64,000 nucleotides of DNA from Streptomyces huiliensis (GTDB lineage: Bacteria > Actinomycetota > Actinomycetes > Streptomycetales > Streptomycetaceae), in the NCBI RefSeq assembly GCF_020037025.1, contig NZ_JAIQLH010000002.1:1-64000 (forward strand), given 5' to 3'. The notes beneath the pieces were generated by a model. The model made no database searches. It saw nothing but the letters and a program-made list of their open reading frames with translations, and was not told where the DNA came from. Below, in pieces: positions 26,147 through 34,211 of this stretch. A program made the position numbers and the translations under genes. Position 1 is the stretch's first letter; every line of letters starts with the position of its first letter.

Positions 26147-27238
26147 GTGTCGTCCTCCACCGCAGCATCCCCAGACGCCCGCCCGACGGGCGAGCAGCCC
26201 GTCGCGCTCACCTCGCGCACCCCGCACGTCCCGGCCGAGCGCCTGGTCGCCGAGATGGTGCCGCCGCCGCGCTTCGACGCGGTGCGGTTCGACACCTACA
26301 TACCGGACCCGAACCAGCCCAGCCAGACCGAGGCCGTCCGAGTGCTCTCCGGCTTCGCGGCCGGGCTCGGCTCGCCGGCCGCGGGCAGCGGCCGGAAGCG
26401 CTGGTTCCGGCGGGAGGCCAAGCCGGCGCCGGCCGGTCCGCGCGGCGTCTACCTCGACGGCGGCTACGGCGTCGGCAAGACGCACCTGCTGGCCTCGCTC
26501 TGGCACGCGGCGCCGGCCGCCCCGGAGCGGAAGGCGTTCGGCACCTTCGTCGAGCTGACGAACCTCGTCGGCGCCCTCGGCTTCCAGCAGACCGTGCGCA
26601 CGCTCGGCGGGCACGAGCTGCTCTGCATCGACGAGTTCGAGCTCGACGACCCGGGCGACACCGTCCTCGTCTCCACGCTGCTCGGCAAGCTGGTCGAGCA
26701 GGGTGTCGCGCTCGCCGCGACCTCCAACACGCTGCCCGGCAAGCTCGGCGAGGGCCGGTTCGCCGCCGCCGACTTCCTCCGCGAGATCCAGGGCCTCTCG
26801 GCCCACTTCCGCGCCCTGCGCATCGACGGCGAGGACTACCGCCACCGCGGCCTCCCCGAGGCGCCGTCGCCCTACGACGACGAGACCGTCAAGCGGGTGG
26901 CCCACGCGGTGGAGGGCGCCTCGCTCGACGATTTCCCCGCCCTCCTCGCGCACCTCTCCCAGGTCCACCCCAGCCGCTACGGCGCCCTCTGCGACGGCGT
27001 CCGCGCGGTCTGCCTCACCGGCGTCGAGCCGGTCCCGGACCAGTCGACCGCCCTGCGGCTCGTCGTCCTCGCGGACCGGCTTTACGACCGGGAGGTGCCG
27101 GTGCTGGCTTCCGGGCGGCCGTTCGATCAGCTGTTCAGCGAGGAGATGCTCGCGGGTGGGTACCGGAAGAAGTACTTCCGGGCTATTTCGCGGCTTACGG
27201 CGCTGGCGCGGGACGCGAAGCCCTTGGCGGACGGCTGA
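26147..27238 (+). CDS. zapE: AFG1-like ATPase, ZapE family
   Basis: A 363-residue P-loop ATPase of the ZapE/AFG1 family; in E. coli ZapE acts on the FtsZ ring under stress. Walker A is DGGYGVGKTHLLAS, Walker B is LLCIDEFELDDPGD, sensor 1 lies in LAATSNTLPGKLGEGRF, and the arginine-rich FLREIQGLSAHF follows. The GTG at 26147 follows GGAGAG. Its function in Streptomyces is not established. It is divergent from the RibD-C-like gene. Confidence 0.88.
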   Translation: MSSSTAASPDARPTGEQPVALTSRTPHVPAERLVAEMVPPPRFDAVRFDTYIPDPNQPSQTEAVRVLSGFAAGLGSPAAGSGRKRWFRREAKPAPAGPRGVYLDGGYGVGKTHLLASLWHAAPAAPERKAFGTFVELTNLVGALGFQQTVRTLGGHELLCIDEFELDDPGDTVLVSTLLGKLVEQGVALAATSNTLPGKLGEGRFAAADFLREIQGLSAHFRALRIDGEDYRHRGLPEAPSPYDDETVKRVAHAVEGASLDDFPALLAHLSQVHPSRYGALCDGVRAVCLTGVEPVPDQSTALRLVVLADRLYDREVPVLASGRPFDQLFSEEMLAGGYRKKYFRAISRLTALARDAKPLADG

Positions 27239-27243
27239 GGGGT

Positions 27244-27452
27244 GGGTGTGCCCCGGTCCCGCCCCTTCGCCGATTCCTGGGGGCTGGCCCCCAGACCCCC
27301 TGAAACCGCGCTCCGCGCGGTTGTCCTCAAACGCCGGACGGGCTGTTTCAGCCCGTCCGGCGTTTGAGGACGAGCGGCGGAGCCGCGACAAGCGGGGTCT
27401 GGGGCGCAGCCCCAGGAAACGGCGAAGGGGCGGGACCGGGGCACACCCCACC
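27244..27452. repeat. Interspersed palindromic repeat, copy 2 (complete)
   Basis: A two-armed inverted repeat fills the whole gap between zapE and the deacetylase gene. The centre is a perfect 23-bp stem (27323-27345 with 27349-27371) around a TTT loop. Outer arms of roughly 75 bases remain mostly complementary, with matching pieces such as GGTCCCGCCCCTTCGCCG on the left and its complement near 27421-27437. The left half is homologous to 24425-24551. It can act as a strong terminator, but the conservation between sites suggests a dispersed element. Confidence 0.85.
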
Positions 27453-27468
27453 GGGGTAACGTCCCAAC

Positions 27469-28332
27469 GTGCTCCGCATATCCCGCCCCCTCCGCGCCCT
27501 CGCCCCCACCCTCGCCCTCCTCTGCTGCACGACAGCCTGCGGCAGCGGTGAAAGCGCGACGGAGGCCGTCGGCCCCACCAACAAGCCGACACCCGTCGCG
27601 ACACCCCCGGCGAAACCCTCACCGACAGTCGCCCCCACCCTCCCCCCGGGCCCAGCCGGCGCAGCCCCCCTCTTCTCCCACGGCCGCCGCGACAGCGGCA
27701 AACGCATAGCCCTCACCTTCGACGCCGACATGACGTCCGACCAGGGCCCCCGCGCCGCGAAAGGCGAGCACTTCGACAACCCGCCCCTCATCGCCACCCT
27801 CCGCCGCCTCAAAGCCCCCGCCACGATCTTCATGACCGGCAGGTGGGCCGAGCAGTACCCGGACCAGGCCCGGTCGATCGGCTCCGACCCCCTCTTCGAG
27901 GTCGCCAACCACTCCTACAGCCACCACGCGTTCGCCTCCCCCTGCTACGGCCTCCCGGCGGTGAAGCCGGGCGGAGCGCGGGCGGACGTGGAGCGGGCGT
28001 TCGCCGCGTTCCGGCGCGCCGGAGTCGAGCGGACGGTGCCGTACTTCCGCTTCCCGGGCGGGTGCCACAACCCCGAGGTGCTCAGGGAGTTGGGCCCGGC
28101 GAAGGTGACGGCCGTGCAGTGGGACGTGATAAGCGGCGACGCGTTCGCGAAACGGCCCGGCCCGGTGGCGGACGAGGTGCTGGCGAAGGCGCGTCCCGGT
28201 TCGGTCGTCGTGATGCACTGCACCCGCAGCGCGGCGCCGGCCACGGAGGCGGCGGTCCGGACGATCGTCCCCCGGCTCCGGGAGCGCGGCTACGAGCTCG
28301 TCCGCGTCTCGGACCTGATCGCCAAGGGCTGA
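27469..28332 (+). CDS. Polysaccharide deacetylase-family (NodB) lipoprotein
   Basis: A 287-residue exported protein with a NodB (CE4) domain, which removes acetyl groups from GlcNAc-type polymers such as peptidoglycan. The signal peptide ends in a lipobox (CCTTAC), followed by a Pro/Thr/Ala linker. CE4 motifs: TFDADMTSD (catalytic Asp and metal Asp), NHSYSHHAF (metal histidines), RFPGG, DVISGDAF and VVMHC. A CE4 enzyme normally has His in this last motif, and it does here. The GTG at 27469 is preceded by a weak ribosome site. The substrate is not proven. Confidence 0.9.
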   Translation: MLRISRPLRALAPTLALLCCTTACGSGESATEAVGPTNKPTPVATPPAKPSPTVAPTLPPGPAGAAPLFSHGRRDSGKRIALTFDADMTSDQGPRAAKGEHFDNPPLIATLRRLKAPATIFMTGRWAEQYPDQARSIGSDPLFEVANHSYSHHAFASPCYGLPAVKPGGARADVERAFAAFRRAGVERTVPYFRFPGGCHNPEVLRELGPAKVTAVQWDVISGDAFAKRPGPVADEVLAKARPGSVVVMHCTRSAAPATEAAVRTIVPRLRERGYELVRVSDLIAKG

Positions 28333-28344
28333 GCCCGCTCTCGC

Positions 28345-29010
28345 CTATCGCCGCGAGCTCAGCGCACACGCCACCGCCGCCGCCCCCGCCGCGAACACCG
28401 CCGCCACGGCGAGCGGCAGCAGCGGCCAGCTGACCTCCCCGCTGCGGGAGGCGCTGACCAGCTCGGTGACGGCGGCGTTGGCGGGCGAGCCGCCGGGGAG
28501 CAGCACCAGGAACACGGCCAGCACGGTGGCCGGCACGGACCGGGCCGTGCTGCGCAGCAGCGGCCGGTTGCAGAGGGCGCCGACGGCCGTGCCGAGCAGG
28601 GCGCAGCTCGCGGCGGCGACGAACCCCGCGCCGGCGGCGGGGCCCAGCGGCACGGCCACCCGTCCACCCGCGCCGTGCGGGTCGGATATCAGCGCCACGA
28701 CCGCGGTCCCCGCCGCCGCCAGGGCGAGCGAGGCCGCCAGGGCGGTGAGTATCCCGGCGAGGTGGACGCGCCACGGCCCCGCCGCCGCGGCGGCGCAGTC
28801 CCAGGCGGCGTCCGGCTCGTTGGTGACGCAGACGCGCACCAGCCAGGCGGCGACCGGCAGCAGGAGGCCGGCGGCGAGGCCGAAGGAGTCGAGGACGGGT
28901 TCCCCGGGCCGGACCCCGATCGTCAGGAGGACGGCGTACAGCATCAGCGGCGGGAGCCAGCGGTGGGAGCGGAGCAGCAGCGCGGCCTGGTAGCGCAGCA
29001 GGGCGGTCAT
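28345..29010 (-). CDS. Membrane protein, probable ABC exporter permease
   Basis: A 221-residue protein with about five to six hydrophobic segments, opening with MTALLRYQAALLLRSHRWLPP, a pattern seen in small ABC-2-type permeases. Its ATG overlaps the stop of the ATPase gene (29007-29010), so both are translated together and probably form one exporter. The substrate is unknown. Codon use matches the surrounding core genes. Confidence 0.8.
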   Translation of the reverse strand: MTALLRYQAALLLRSHRWLPPLMLYAVLLTIGVRPGEPVLDSFGLAAGLLLPVAAWLVRVCVTNEPDAAWDCAAAAAGPWRVHLAGILTALAASLALAAAGTAVVALISDPHGAGGRVAVPLGPAAGAGFVAAASCALLGTAVGALCNRPLLRSTARSVPATVLAVFLVLLPGGSPANAAVTELVSASRSGEVSWPLLPLAVAAVFAAGAAAVACALSSRR

Positions 29011-29837
29011 CGGTGCGGTTCCTCCGGGGCGGGCGCGGCGGTGACCGAGCGGATGTGCCAGGGCGGTGCGGCGGTGAGCAGGGCGCGCAGCAGCGCGTCG
29101 GAGTCGGCGGCGGCCACGGTGAGCCGGACGGCGCCGGGGAGCGGTTCGCGGTCAGGGTCGCCGGGCAGCGCGTCCGGCAGCGGGCCGGCGCCTTCCGCCT
29201 CCACGCGGACGCGCGGGCCGGGCGCCGCGGGCGCCGGGACGAGCCGTCCCCCCTCCACCCGGTGGACCGCCTGGCACACTCCCGCCAGCCGCCGCGGATC
29301 GTGGTCGACGAACACGACGGCGCCCCCGTCGGCGACCCGGTCGAGGACGGCCCGGTCGAGGACGCGGCGGGACTCGCCGTCCAGGCCGGTCCACGCCTCG
29401 TCGAGAACGAGCAGGCCGGGGGCGCCGACCAGGCCCTGCGCCACGGCGACCTTCTGGGTCGTGCCCTTGGAGAGCTCGCGCAGCGGCGTGCGCGCGTACC
29501 GCCCGGCGCCGAAGCGTTCGAGCCAGTCGCGGGCCGCCCGGTCGGCCGCGCGCCGGCCGAGGCCGTGGATGCGGCCGAGGCGGGTGAGGTAGCCGAGGGC
29601 GGTGAGCGGCAGGGCCGCGGGGAAGCGCTCGGGGACGTACGCGGTGCGGGGCCGGCCGGTGATCCGTCCGGCGCTCGGCGCGTCGACGCCGGCCAGCAGC
29701 CGCAGCAGCGTGGACTTGCCGCTGCCGTTGCCGCCCTCGATCCTCAGCAGCGTGCCGCCCGGCACCCGCAGTCCGACGTCCCTGAGCACCCACCGGCCGC
29801 GCACGCCGTACCGGCGGCCGACGTCCCGGAGTTCCAC
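29007..29837 (-). CDS. ABC transporter ATP-binding protein
   Basis: A 276-residue ATPase paired with the membrane protein encoded immediately downstream. Walker A is EGGNGSGKSTLLRLLAG and Walker B LLVLDEAWTGLD. The signature is degenerate, LRELSKGTTQKV rather than LSGGQ, as in several ABC-2 drug/lantibiotic-type exporters. The last ~70 residues form an acidic, Ala/Pro-rich extension ending in an alpha/beta piece. The GTG at 29837 is preceded by GGGGTGGGGA. The Q-loop region is unusually short. Confidence 0.85.
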   Translation of the reverse strand: MELRDVGRRYGVRGRWVLRDVGLRVPGGTLLRIEGGNGSGKSTLLRLLAGVDAPSAGRITGRPRTAYVPERFPAALPLTALGYLTRLGRIHGLGRRAADRAARDWLERFGAGRYARTPLRELSKGTTQKVAVAQGLVGAPGLLVLDEAWTGLDGESRRVLDRAVLDRVADGGAVVFVDHDPRRLAGVCQAVHRVEGGRLVPAPAAPGPRVRVEAEGAGPLPDALPGDPDREPLPGAVRLTVAAADSDALLRALLTAAPPWHIRSVTAAPAPEEPHR

Positions 29838-29924
29838 AGGATCCCCACCCCTCCCCTATGCCCCCGATTCCCGGATCACCATAGCGGCCCCGGGCGCCCG
29901 GCGGACGGCTGGCAGACTGGCTCC

Positions 29925-30638
29925 GTGACCAGCTCAGAAACCGGAATCCCGGCCGGCTCCACCGACCCTCGCGACACCGCGCCGCAGTTCGTCCTGCCCC
30001 TGGTGGCGCGGATCGAGAAGGCCGCCCCGCCGGCCCGTACCGACGCCCTGGAGACGGCCGCCCGCGCGGTGCTCGTCCTGCTGTCGGACGAGCGCTCCAC
30101 GGGAGACGGCGAGTGGGCCCAAGCCGTACGGGACTGGCAGGACGCCCGCATCCGCAAGGTCGTCCGCCGCGCCCGGGGCGCGGAGTGGCGCCGGGCCTCG
30201 GCACTGCCCGGGATCACGGTGACGGGTGAGACGGCCGAGGTACGGGTCTTCCCGCCGGTCCCGCTCGACGGCTGGCCCCCGGAGCTGGTGAAGCTCCAGG
30301 TGTCCGGCACGGAACTGGACGACCCCACCGCACCCGGCCCCGCCGCCCCGGAGCGGCCGGTGCTGTGGCTCAATCCGGGTCTTGAGATGTCCGCGGGCAA
30401 GACGATGGCCCAGGCCGGGCACGGCGCCCAGCTGGCGTGGTGGGACCTGGACGACACGGCCCGCAAGGCGTGGCGCGAGGACGGCTTCGCGCTCTCCGTC
30501 CGCACCGCCGACCCCGCCTGCTGGGCGGAACTGACGTCGAGCGGCCTGCCCCTCGTCCGCGACGCCGGTTTCACGGAGATCGCCCCCGGCTCGGCGACGG
30601 TGGTCGCCGACCATCCGGCGCTGCGCGGACGCCGCTGA
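29925..30638 (+). CDS. PTH2-family aminoacyl/peptidyl-tRNA hydrolase
   Basis: A 237-residue protein whose C-terminal ~115 residues match PTH2-type peptidyl-tRNA hydrolases: LWLNPGLEMSAGKTMAQAGHGAQLAWW resembles the conserved KxxxGKxxAQxxHA core, and the end reads [16 protein letters not shown]. The first ~120 residues are an actinobacterial extension of unknown role. The GTG at 29925 is the start that yields this product. A 44-bp piece of its 3' end recurs at 36389 and 40638. Confidence 0.82.
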   Translation: MTSSETGIPAGSTDPRDTAPQFVLPLVARIEKAAPPARTDALETAARAVLVLLSDERSTGDGEWAQAVRDWQDARIRKVVRRARGAEWRRASALPGITVTGETAEVRVFPPVPLDGWPPELVKLQVSGTELDDPTAPGPAAPERPVLWLNPGLEMSAGKTMAQAGHGAQLAWWDLDDTARKAWREDGFALSVRTADPACWAELTSSGLPLVRDAGFTEIAPGSATVVADHPALRGRR

Positions 30639-30812
30639 CCACTCCCGCGCCTCCGACGTCAGTAGAGGGCCTGCCCGTGCGTTCGAACGCGGGAGCGCGG
30701 GCGCGCGGCGACGACCGAGGCGTCGGCGCCCGTTCTTGGCACGTAGGTCTGACCGACGTGGAGCCCTCACGCGGCGCGAACGTGGGGCCCACAGCTTCGC
30801 ACTGGAGAAGGG

Positions 30813-30845
30813 GCCGGGGCCGCCCCGGTGAGGGCGGGCCCCGGC
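30813..30845. terminator. Terminator between PTH2 gene and DHA2 exporter 1
   Basis: GCCGGGGCC (30813-30821) pairs with GGCCCCGGC (30837-30845), and inside it GCCC pairs with GGGC, giving 13 bp with one bulge and a 6-base loop. It sits just after the stop of the minus-strand exporter gene and downstream of the plus-strand PTH2 gene, so it could serve both. Bases 30639-30812 show no gene. Confidence 0.7.
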
Positions 30846-30853
30846 GGTGGGGG

Positions 30854-32302
30854 TCAGGCGGTGGCCTTGACCGGCTTGGGGAGCCGGAACATCAGCGCCC
30901 ACATCACCACGAGGGCGGCGATGACGTACCAGACGCTGCCCGCGAAGGCATGCGTCACGGCGGCGCCGTGGCTGCCCGCCGGGGCGTGGTTGAAGAACAC
31001 CACCGACGCCGTCGCGATACCGAGTGCGGTGCCGAGCTGCATGGCGGTGTTGAACAGTCCCGCCGCGGACCCGGCGTCCTCGTGGCCGACCTGGCTGAGG
31101 GTGAGACCGGCGAGACCCGCGCCGACCATGCCGAACCCGGCGCCGACGAGGATCATCGGGGCGACAGCGGCCACGAACGGCGTCTCGGTCTGCTGGGCGG
31201 AGACCAGCAGCTGGTAGCCCGCCAGCGTGAGAGCGATCAACACGGCCCCGGCCTGCGGCACACGCCGCATGTGGCGTCCCGCCCACTTGGAGGCCGGCAT
31301 GGCGCCGGCCATGCCGCCGACGGAGATGGCGACGGACGCCGGAGCGAACTGTCCCGGCGTGAGACCGAGGCCGGACTGCATGAACAGCACCCACGTCAGC
31401 AGGAAGGCACCGGAGACCAGCCCGAAGACCAGCTGGGCGGCGAGCCCGCCGGCGAACGCCTTGCTCTTGAAGAGCGACAGCGCCACGAGCGCCGAGCCGT
31501 CCTTGGCGGTCTTGGCGCGCTGCTGGGCCACGAACCCGGCCAGCACGACCACGCCCGCGGCGAGCATGAGGAAGCTCCAGGTGGGCCAGTGCCGCTCCCC
31601 GCCCACGGTGAGCGGGTAGGCGATCAGCAGCATCCCCGCGGCGGAGAGCAGCATGCCCAGCGGGTCCAGGCGCCGCGCCCGCTGCTCGCGGGACTCCGGG
31701 ATGAACCGGAGGGCGAAGAGCACGGTGGCCACACCGATCGGCAGGTTGATCAGGAAGATCGCCCGCCAGCCCAGGCCGGCGATGTCGGCAGCGGTCAGGA
31801 CCGCGCCCAGGACGGGGCCGAGCACGCCGCCGAGCGACATGATCATGCCGTACATGCCGAACGCCTTGGCCTGGGACTCGCCCTCGAAGGTGACCGCGAT
31901 GGTGGCCATGACCTGCGGCACCATGACCGCCGCTCCGGCACCCTGCAAGGCCCGGGCGGCGACCAGGACGTCCGGACCGGTCGCGATCCCGCACAGCAGG
32001 GACGCCACGGTGAACAGGGCGGTACCGGCGATGAAGACCCGCTTGCGGCCGAAGAGGTCACCCAGGCGCCCGCCCGTGATCAGGGCGAGGGCGAAGGTGA
32101 GGGTGTAGGCGGCGGGGATCCACTGCACCGCGGCGCTGGAGGCACCGGTGTCCGCCTGGATGGCGGGCAATGCGGTGTGGACGATGGAACCGTCGAGCGC
32201 GTTCATCAGCTCGGCGATCAGCACCACGACCAGGGTGATCGTGGCGGCACGGCCGGCCCCGGTGGGACGGGGGCTGCCGGTGGTACGGGTGTCGGTCGAC
32301 AC
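30854..32302 (-). CDS. DHA2-family MFS drug exporter 1
   Basis: A 482-residue proton-driven exporter with about 14 membrane segments (EmrB/QacA, DHA2 group). Motifs: the first helix LVVVLIAELMNALDGSIVHTALPAI, motif A GGRLGDLFGRKRVF, and motif C-like GPVLGAVLTAADI after FGMYGMIMSLGG. The GTG at 32302 follows AGGAA; an in-frame extension to 32422 is not favoured. It is a clear paralogue of the protein at 34212-35666, with the same gene orientation and a shared leader element. Drug or metabolite export is inferred from family. Confidence 0.92.
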   Translation of the reverse strand: MSTDTRTTGSPRPTGAGRAATITLVVVLIAELMNALDGSIVHTALPAIQADTGASSAAVQWIPAAYTLTFALALITGGRLGDLFGRKRVFIAGTALFTVASLLCGIATGPDVLVAARALQGAGAAVMVPQVMATIAVTFEGESQAKAFGMYGMIMSLGGVLGPVLGAVLTAADIAGLGWRAIFLINLPIGVATVLFALRFIPESREQRARRLDPLGMLLSAAGMLLIAYPLTVGGERHWPTWSFLMLAAGVVVLAGFVAQQRAKTAKDGSALVALSLFKSKAFAGGLAAQLVFGLVSGAFLLTWVLFMQSGLGLTPGQFAPASVAISVGGMAGAMPASKWAGRHMRRVPQAGAVLIALTLAGYQLLVSAQQTETPFVAAVAPMILVGAGFGMVGAGLAGLTLSQVGHEDAGSAAGLFNTAMQLGTALGIATASVVFFNHAPAGSHGAAVTHAFAGSVWYVIAALVVMWALMFRLPKPVKATA

Positions 32303-32535
32303 GAGGGAATTCCTGTTCGCGTACAGAAGGAAGGGGGGACGGGGGCAGGCCCGGGCATGCCCCCGCTCGCCGTTCAGCGCGACAGGGGGGAAGCAGGGGG
32401 CGACGAAACGAACCCAGGCCATCGGGAAGCACCGCCGTCGAGGCAGGCATCAGCCGTCCGCCATGGCGGACAACCGGAAAAGCGCCTCTGAACGAGCGGC
32501 TGCTTACTTGGCCTGGGAGATACGTCATCACCTCG
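32303..32535 (-). promoter_or_regulatory. Conserved leader of DHA2 exporter 1
   Basis: The 26-bp block at 32510-32535 differs by one base from the block at 35855-35880 upstream of exporter 2; read toward the gene it begins CGAGGTGATGAC and ends TATCTCCCAGGCC. GAGGTGAT is fully complementary to the 3' end of 16S rRNA. Both leaders also contain a GGGCATGCCC-type palindrome and a TTCCTGTTC block before the gene. A leader peptide starting M-T-Y-L-P-G could be read in both. Bases 32536-32655 show nothing else. Confidence 0.55.
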
Positions 32536-32655
32536 AAACACGGCGTCGGGCCCCGGAACGGGCACCGACGGAACTACATCCATAACAGGCTAAAAGGGCC
32601 TCGGGCGCCCATGCAAGGGAATATTTCCGCTCGAGCCGGAGGCGGCCGGTGGACC

Positions 32656-32991
32656 TCAGCCCTCGCTCGCGGGCCGCAGGCGACTGAGCAGGCGCTGACT
32701 GTGGTGGCCGTAGTGCGGGTCATTGAGAGCTGCCGGGATGAAATCGGTGGACACAAGGCGGCGGTCCAGGCGGACTTCGAGGCAACCGACGCACAGGATG
32801 TCGTCCTCGGCGGCGTCAGCGCATTGCCATACATGGTCGAGTACCGTGTACCACTCGTCGGGGCCGTCAAGGGGCGCGGTCGGCATTCCGCAATCGTCAC
32901 AAGGGAACTCGTTCCTTGTCGGCCGGCGCCGGGCGCCAGGCACCGCAGCGCGGAAACGACTGAAGAGCCTGGGCCCCGGTTTCTCCCGCAC
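32656..32991 (-). CDS. Small Cys-rich conserved protein
   Basis: A protein of up to 111 residues with two Cys pairs (CDDCG and CVGC), resembling Streptomyces hypothetical proteins with the pattern EWYTVLDHVW, CVGCLEVRLDRRL and NDP near the end. It may bind zinc. The start is uncertain: a GTG at 32991, two bases after the rpmB stop, suggests coupling to rpmB, while a GTG at 32943 is the next choice. Neither has a strong ribosome site. Function unknown. Confidence 0.55.
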   Translation of the reverse strand: MREKPGPRLFSRFRAAVPGARRRPTRNEFPCDDCGMPTAPLDGPDEWYTVLDHVWQCADAAEDDILCVGCLEVRLDRRLVSTDFIPAALNDPHYGHHSQRLLSRLRPASEG

Positions 32992-32993
32992 GC

Positions 32994-33215
32994 TTACGAG
33001 AGGCGACGGTCCACCTTGCCCGCCTTGATGCAAGAGGTGCACACCTTCATGCGGAGGGGCGTTCCGTCCTTGACGGCCTTGACCGACTGAATGTTCGGGT
33101 TGAAGCGGCGGCTCGACCGTCCCCGGACGTGCCGGCTCTGGGCGCGGGACCCGGAGCGGGCCACGCGTTTCCCGAAACTGGGCTGCTTGCTGCATACATC
33201 ACACCGGCTGGACAT
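32994..33215 (-). CDS. rpmB: Ribosomal protein L28 paralogue (zinc-binding form)
   Basis: A 73-residue bL28. It keeps four cysteines, C5/C8 (CDVC) and C59/C62 (CTSC), so it is the zinc-binding form, and it has the family core RRFNPNIQ and TSCIKAGKVDRRL. The middle is more divergent and Ser/Arg-rich (SGSRAQSRHVRGRSS) than a housekeeping L28. No rpmG or other ribosomal gene is next to it, so it looks like an accessory paralogue. The ATG at 33215 follows AAGGAGACATC. Bases 33216-33462 carry only its promoter region. Confidence 0.85.
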   Translation of the reverse strand: MSSRCDVCSKQPSFGKRVARSGSRAQSRHVRGRSSRRFNPNIQSVKAVKDGTPLRMKVCTSCIKAGKVDRRLS

Positions 33216-33462
33216 GATGTCTCCTTTTCGTTCGGATCGTGGAGGGCGACGGCTCGTTCGAAGAGCCGGGCCGGGTTCGGATTCTTTCAAGGCCACGATG
33301 CCGCCCGGACCGGTTTCCCGAAGCCGGAATTTCCCACCACCACCGCGCTGACCAGCGGTTATACAGGTCCTTAGCGGGATGTCGCAGGGGTCTCGCGAAG
33401 GTGAAACGCACGGTTTCTCGTGCGGATTGCACTCGGGGACGCGGTGGAGAAGGCCGGTCCGG

Positions 33463-34068
33463 TCAGATCCAGCCGCGGGCGGTGGCGGTGCGTATCGCCT
33501 CGATACGGTTGCGCGCCCCGACCTTGCGGTTGACGGCGGCCAGGTTGTTGCGGACCGTCCCGGGTGAGAGATGCAGGATCTCGGCAATCTCCGGGGGTGT
33601 GTGGCCATGTGCCGCCAGGCGGAGAAGTTCCCTGTCGCGTTCGCTGAGCGGGTTGTCGGGTGTGTGCAGGGCGTCGGTGACGAGCCGTGGGTCCAGGACA
33701 CATTCACCCCGGGCGACCTTGCGGACGGAGTCGGTCAGTTCTTTGACCGATACGGCTTTGCTCAGGAATCCTTCGACTCCCAGCTCCAGGGCGGTTCGCA
33801 AGGTGCCGGGGCGTTCCAGGGCCGTCAGGATGACGACGCGGCATGGGGGCAGAGCGGCTTTGAGTCGTTCCGCGGCCGGGATCCCGTCCAGGCCGGGGAG
33901 TTGGGCGTCGAGCAGCGCCACGGTCGGGCGGGTGCGCAGGGCCTGCGGCGCGATCTCGTCGCCTCGTGGCACCTGCGCGACCACCTGCATGCCGGGTTCG
34001 GACGCGACCACGACGGACAGCGCTTCGCGCGTGAGGCGCAGGCCATCGGCGATCAACACTCGAATCAT
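33463..34068 (-). CDS. NarL/FixJ-type response regulator
   Basis: A 201-residue response regulator. The receiver domain starts at IRVLIADGLRL with the phospho-acceptor Asp in VALLDAQLPGLDG, the Thr in VVILTAL and the Lys in FLSKAVS. The LuxR HTH reads LSERDRELLRLAAHGHTPPEIA and LSPGTVRNNLAAVNRKV. The ATG at 34068 follows GAGGAAC. No histidine kinase lies adjacent, so it is an orphan here. It sits between two paralogous exporters and may regulate one or both; that is inference. Confidence 0.9.
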   Translation of the reverse strand: MIRVLIADGLRLTREALSVVVASEPGMQVVAQVPRGDEIAPQALRTRPTVALLDAQLPGLDGIPAAERLKAALPPCRVVILTALERPGTLRTALELGVEGFLSKAVSVKELTDSVRKVARGECVLDPRLVTDALHTPDNPLSERDRELLRLAAHGHTPPEIAEILHLSPGTVRNNLAAVNRKVGARNRIEAIRTATARGWI

Positions 34069-34170
34069 GGGGATCGGTTGTTCCTCGTTGACAAATGTGC
34101 CGGCAGGTGAGAGCAGCGGTCCGGACCGGTTGTCGCGGACCCCGACGTCCGGGCGGCCGTCCTGAGGCAC

Positions 34171-34201
34171 CCGGGGCCCGGTCGTTGCGTCCGGGCCCCG
34201 G
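34171..34201. terminator. Terminator after DHA2 exporter 2
   Basis: CCGGGGCCCGG (34171-34181) and CCGGGCCCCGG (34191-34201) form a perfect 11-bp stem with a 9-base loop, 11 bp past the exporter stop. It separates the exporter transcript from the response-regulator gene. Confidence 0.8.
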
Positions 34202-34211
34202 AGGGCCGGTT

